The position numbers and the translations under genes were made by a program. DNA of 60,000 bases from Mesostigma viride (taxonomy: Eukaryota; Streptophyta; Mesostigmatophyceae; Mesostigmatales; Mesostigmataceae): the NCBI GenBank assembly GCA_009746045.1, contig RPFO01000079.1:1949844-2009843 (forward strand). Direction: 5' to 3'. The notes under the pieces are model-generated. The model saw only the letters and a list, made by a program, of their open reading frames with translations, did not search any database and was not told the origin of the DNA. This document shows, one piece after another, positions 55,538 through 60,000 of this stretch (position 1 is its first letter; every line of letters begins with the position of its first letter).

Positions 55538-58054
55538 CCCCTAAATGGTCTGGCTGCCGATTTTCCGCCTAAAACTGAGTTACAGCCGACACGTCGGCCC
55601 CTTCTCGGGGGACCAAATGCCGCGAAAACTATTGAGAATTAGGAAAAGTTTAGCTGAGAAGATCGAAAGTTTATAATTTTCCTCACAGCATGGTACTAGG
55701 GTTTGCATACTTCTGACAAAGTTATAGAGGTGTTCTGGCCGGTCAAAGTACAAGGGGTCAGGGTACTTTTTCACGTAAAACGTGCATTCCGGAAAACGAC
55801 GACCTGGCCATGGCGGCTTGCGCCCACGCATGGCATTTACGTTTTCGTTCGAATTTTCTGACCAAACTCAGGAAATTGATTTTATACGTCCTAAAGATGA
55901 TACAGGCCAATTTTTGGTTCGCGGGAATGCCATTTGATAGGTGTCGGCAGCGTTCTTGCTGGAAAAAAACTGCGATCAGGCCGGACGATAGAAACGTTGA
56001 CAGCAATACCTTTCCGGCGTATTTTAAAGGATATATTGGTTTCTTTGTACTTTTTATGATACATGGTAGTCGTAAACGTGCAAGGGTTGCCAGAAATCGC
56101 CGAATCCAGCGACCATGCTGCACAACTTTGGTGTTCCGAAATGCGCCATTTTGCGGCCACCGCCTGGGCCAAGGTAACGCCATCCATGCCTGGTAAAGCT
56201 TAATCATCGTTTTCCTATCGATGTTTGACGTTTATATATACGTTCTAGCTTGTGTAGCACATTCTTTTTGCATTATTATGCTCTTTCTTGACCCTGGCCT
56301 GGCCCCTTTCTAAAACACCCTTCTTAGATGCTTCCCTCAGTCAGTTGACCTGCCACAGGGTGATGGTGATAAGTTTTAGAGGCTGTATGGGTTTGAATAC
56401 CTCCATATATGTTTGTTATACATTTCCCACACACATATTGCATGAGTGTGAGGCAGTTGGCTGGTCTCTGTGGCATCATCAAGCATGTAACCGGTGAGTA
56501 GAAGCTTCCCATTGTCAGCATGTGCCACCAGGTGTGCTGGCCATCACCTGGCAAGCTATAGCAGCTTAGGCCTAGTTTATCCTTACTAGGGCAAGCTGAA
56601 ATAGGCTTAAAATCACTAGTTTGTTGGTGGCTGCCTCCTAGAATGCATGCCTTGCGTAGGGTATCCGTACCACGTTACCTACATGCATGGACAAGGTGGC
56701 ACCTGCACATAGGTGCCATGTAAGGGCAGTGTGATGATGCAGTTATGTTTCCCCATCATTGTGGAAGGGAAATGTATTGTGCGGCATGGTTGGGGGCCAT
56801 ATTAGTAGGTATTAGTAGGTAGTATGCCCACTCCTACCCCCTTGGTTGCTTTTTACCAACGGTACCCCTATGGGCTGTACTGGGTGTAACTGCTGGTATA
56901 CCCACCCAAATGATGACCCCAATGGCTCAAACTGTTCAGCTACTAATTGTTTATCATCCCTGAAGTGGTAGGTGCCTAGCTCTTACAACATAATTCAAAA
57001 TGCACATTCTACCAAAAATGAAAACGCTCGTCTTGACCCCCCTGACTTTGACGGCAGTTATACATGGCCTACCCTGCATATATGTAAGGTATACTACTGG
57101 GACGCACTACATCGCGTGCATGGGTGGCCAGCAGAACCAGAACTGGTTCCTCTATCTCCATACCGCTCTCCTCCGGGTGGTGTGTGCCATGGTTCGGTCG
57201 GTCTTTCCCCACTCCACCATTAAGTGCGAGGACGCGGATGGGGCCGCCCTCTACTCACCCAACCACCGCCCCGACATTACCGTGCTTGACTACGACGGGC
57301 AGGGTTGCCACCTGCTCATCGATGTCTCCGTGGCTCGGCCGCTTTCCGGTCGCCACATCCTCCGGGCGGCTGTGGATGCCGGCGCTGCTGCCGCTGTGGC
57401 TGAGCGCGACAAGTTTGCCTCCTACGGCAATGTGGGGCCCCACCGGGTCATCCCCTTTGTCCTTGAGGAGTTCGGGGCCATGGGCCCCAAGACAGCGGAG
57501 TTTTTCCACGAGTGCTGCCAGCGCCGTGAAGACCGCCTCGACCTCGAGGGTCAGACCGCCCCGTGGTCGGCCCGCACGTGGTCCTCGTATTGGCGGCAGC
57601 GTCTGTCACTCGCCCTCACTCGCACCGTGGCTGATGTGTTATTCCGCCGCACCCGGGCCGACTTTGTCGCGACCCACGCGGTCTAGATTCCTTCCAGGCC
57701 TGCATGGTGGGCCGGCAGCGCTGTTGCTGCGTGTAGTTTTGTGATGTATAGTTAGTTGTACCTTGTGCCGCTGGCGTGATCCTTGGATGTCTGTGTCAGA
57801 TTACTATTAATTTCTTCAGGGTTATTCTCCCAGTCATCGGTTTTTTCCTTATGTTGCATGCCTATCTCACCTTCGTAATCTATCATTCTCAATGAATATA
57901 TGTAAGGTTGTGATATACCAACCCGAAGGGCAACTCATGGACATGCTTGGCCCCCAAGGACAGCCATTGGATATGGGTGGGTTGGATGGCATCTGGTTTG
58001 CAAAATTGTGAAGTTACAGCCGATGCATCGGCAGTATTTCTGCCCATTTAGGGG
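55538..58054. mobile_element. TIR element copy B, inside LINE copy B
   Basis: TTAA-CCCCTAAATGG at 55534-55548 and CCATTTAGGGG-TTAA at 58044-58058. It is 2.52 kb, or about 1.70 kb without the nested RLE retrotransposon. No transposase is visible. Colinear in reverse with copy A in the heme-oxygenase-like gene. The length of the restored LINE reading agrees with a single TTAA (or TA) duplication. Confidence 0.85.
57091..57895 (+). mobile_element. 5'-truncated RLE retrotransposon nested in TIR element copy B
   Basis: The flanks are ATATATGTAAGGT at 57078-57090 and 57896-57908 (13 bp). Copy A of the TIR element has the unfilled site. It encodes the C-terminus from the zinc motif onward (THYIACMGGQQNQNW, RPDITVLDYDG, LLIDVSVARPL) to a TAG near 57686, followed by a 3' UTR unlike that of the 11-14 kb copies, so it is a different subfamily. 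The frame is intact over the retained part. Confidence 0.9.
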
Positions 58055-59925
58055 TTAACACCCGCACATTGCTAGATGACGACCATAGCTGCCGGATCGA
58101 GGAGCTAGTCGCATTTTGCATTGAGCATCGTGTATCTATATTAGGCGTCCAGGAACACCGCCGCACGGTGCCACTTGGCCTGGTGAGCATTGATCGCTTG
58201 GCGGGTGGCTGGCGGTTTTACTTCGCTGGCAGCGGTACGTCTGGCCAAGGTGGTGTTGGTCTTTTGTGTTCGCCGCTGGCAGTTGCTAGCCTCAGCACGC
58301 TTAAGTTTCTAACCCCACGCCTTATGGTAGCACATTTCACCTCTGTCGAGGGGCGGTCTAAACACCACCTCACGGTGCATGGGGGTGGGCTACGCACCCC
58401 ACAGTGGTCTACCTGAGTCGGCCCGTGAGGAGTTCTTCGAATCCTTGCATGACCTTGAGAGGGTCACCCCGGCCCGCCACTTTTTGGTTATGCTGCTCGA
58501 CGCCAATGCCACGCTCCCCGTGGGCACTGCTGCATGGCAGCCGCTTTGCGCCTGCTGACACTACTGCTAACGACAACACTCCCCTGTTTTCTGCCTTTTT
58601 GCGGGATAGCGGGATGGTTGCTGTCAACTGCCACTTCCAACGTCCCTCACAGGACTTGGTCACTTTTTGTGGCCCTAACGGCCGTCAGGCCTGTTTGGAC
58701 TATACGTGGTGGTACGGCAGTCCAGGTGCACCTCGGTCCTGGACACCCGAGTGTTTGACACGCCGACGGTGTGCTCTGACCACCGGTTGGTGCGCGCGAC
58801 CCTTCGGCTCCGGTTCCACGTCCCCGCGCGCCGCGCCCCAGTGGTCCGCCCTGACTGGTCTGCTCTACGTCCGGTCAAGGGAGATCCTGAGGACTGGACG
58901 GACGCCGAGCACGAGCGGAACCAGTGCCGTCAGGAGTACCTGTCGGCCCTGGACGCCCGGGCGGACGTCGACGAGCTGGACAATGGTGCCCCCAACGCAG
59001 CCATTTTTGCGGGCTTTGCGGCCCGTGCCCCGTTGCTGGCGGCCCGGCACCTGCCGGTCATGCCCCGCCGTCGCCCCGGCCCGCTCTACCGCCAGGACCC
59101 CAAGGTCTTGGCCGCCCGGCACCGCCTCAAGCGTAACCGGGACCCGCTGCAGAAACCATTGCTCAAGGCCGCCCTTGTGGAGGCCTACGAGCACGCTCAG
59201 GACGCGGAGGCGGCCCAGTGCATCGCGGATGCCAAGGCCTGCCAGGCTCGCAACCAGGGCAAGGACATGTGGTACCACCTCGACCGGCTCGGCGGCCGGC
59301 GGCAGCGCACCCCGGTGGAGCACACGGGGGACGGCACCGGGCGCCGGTCAGCCTTGACCGCTGGTTGGCCCACAATGTTTCCTTGACCGGTGGGGCTCGC
59401 GCCCCCCCCCGCCGCTTCACCCCGAGACCGCCGCCCGCCTCGGGGTCGCCGGACCCCCGCCGCCGCCAGCGCCCCCCTCCTCGGCCGCGGACTACCAAGT
59501 CCCCGCCTTGCAGGAGGGCTGCCTTGCCACTGACGACGTCGTCCCCCCCTTCACTTTGAAGGAATTGGACGGCGCCCTTGCTCGCCTGCGGTACGATGCG
59601 GCGGTCGGTGCCGACCACCTTTCTGCTGAGCTGCTGAAGACCCCTGATCTGGCGGTTCGGGATCTTCTGCTGGCGTTCTGTAACCGTGTCCTGCTCTCTG
59701 ACGACTGCCTCCGCCTGCTGAGTGGCAGACGGCCATCCGCGTCACATGTGCTGTACAAGAAGGGCTCTGCTGCTGACCCCGGTAACTACCGGGGTGTCTG
59801 CCTCCAGAGCGCCGCGCTGAAGGTCTTCATGCGCATGATGCTGCACAGGCTCCGCGCCGCGCTGGACCCACACCTGGGTGAGTCTCAGATGGGTTTCACT
59901 ATACTTTTCGTCCGAGGGTAGTAAA

Positions 59926-60000
59926 AAGGATTAATTAATTAATTAATTATCAACATCACTCCGTTGGGAGTCAATGTAGCACATATCCCTGAGAAGGGGC
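59926..60000 (-). mobile_element. Reverse-strand LINE 3' end running off the window
   Basis: TTAATTAATTAATTAATTAT (tail), ACTCCGTTGGGAGT (hairpin CTCC-GTTG-GGAG), GTAGCACATATCCCTGAGAA with hairpin CCCT-GAGA-AGGG. It matches, in reverse, the element 3' end near 29965-30045. The body continues beyond the window. Confidence 0.6.

Larger units (their letters stand above)
55190..59920 (+). pseudogene. LINE copy B ORF2: APE and partial RT, split by a transposon
   Basis: Starts MPRPNRR at 55190. The part before the insertion ends near 55533; after it the frame resumes with HSCRIEELVAF, ILGVQEHRR (58138-58165, the APE Glu motif) and LTVHGGGLRT. Frameshifts occur near 58400-58560. SDHRLV lies near 58780. 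RT begins FTLKELDGALARLRYDAAVG (about 59550) and ends at SQMGF (about 59897), so the YADD box and C-terminus are missing. Confidence 0.75.
53880..59925 (+). mobile_element. APE-type LINE (copy B), 3'-truncated and interrupted
   Basis: The same family as copy A on the opposite strand. ORF1 is at 53926-55113 and ORF2 starts at 55190. ORF2 is split at 55534 by a 2.5-kb TIR element and resumes at 58059; the RT ends abruptly at about 59897 after SQMGF, where unrelated sequence and a reverse LINE tail begin. Removing the inserted block restores the CACTTT-AACACCCG reading seen in copy A. Confidence 0.85.

Noticed and set aside
57000-57090. N-terminal part of a 228-aa ORF continuing into the RLE domain
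   Set aside because: The first 30 codons lie in the TIR element before the target duplication; fusion to the RLE fragment is accidental.

Overview
The window comes from a nuclear genome of a photosynthetic eukaryote, most likely a green alga. Genes are split by many GT-AG introns. The predicted NUP88 and heme-oxygenase-like proteins resemble plant versions, and plant-type TTTAGGG telomere-like heptamers occur inside an intron. No bacterial operons, CRISPR arrays or rRNA genes are visible. Exon structures were assembled by hand from splice sites, reading-frame phase and protein-family similarity.

Layout: (1) 1663-3003 (+), a three-exon ALKBH6-like dioxygenase-fold gene whose iron- and 2-oxoglutarate-binding residues appear to be lost. 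(2) 3.8-14.7 kb, a gene-free transposon cluster: a reverse-strand APE-type LINE (about 4.3-9.8 kb) carrying a 493-bp TIR element, two 5'-truncated RLE-type retrotransposons lying head to head (11.0-14.1 kb), a tRNA-like SINE and a LINE 3' stub. (3) 15267-24489 (-), a seven-exon gene for an 890-aa TOG/HEAT-array protein related to CEP104. (4) 25918-28732 (+), RTF1 with its Plus3 domain, two exons, 652 aa. (5) 30136-39969 (-), nucleoporin NUP88 (MOS7 in plants), twelve exons, 960 aa. (6) 40818-52884 (+), a nine-exon, 391-aa plant-type heme-oxygenase-like protein with Gln where the heme-ligand His is expected. (7) 53-60 kb, a second repeat cluster in which a forward LINE is interrupted by a TIR element that is itself interrupted by an RLE retrotransposon.

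The five host genes are housekeeping functions with no common pathway: nucleic acid or protein modification, microtubule tip or cilium, transcription elongation, nuclear pore, and tetrapyrrole or phytobilin metabolism. The TOG gene and RTF1 are divergent, RTF1 and NUP88 are convergent, and NUP88 and the heme-oxygenase-like gene are divergent.

The most unusual feature is how intronic tandem repeats are organised. Arrays on the coding strand either sit directly upstream of 3' splice sites as giant pyrimidine-rich tracts (six cases), or repeat a 5' splice-site consensus many times in sense orientation (two cases). This suggests satellite expansion is coupled to, or tolerated only in, splice-compatible forms.
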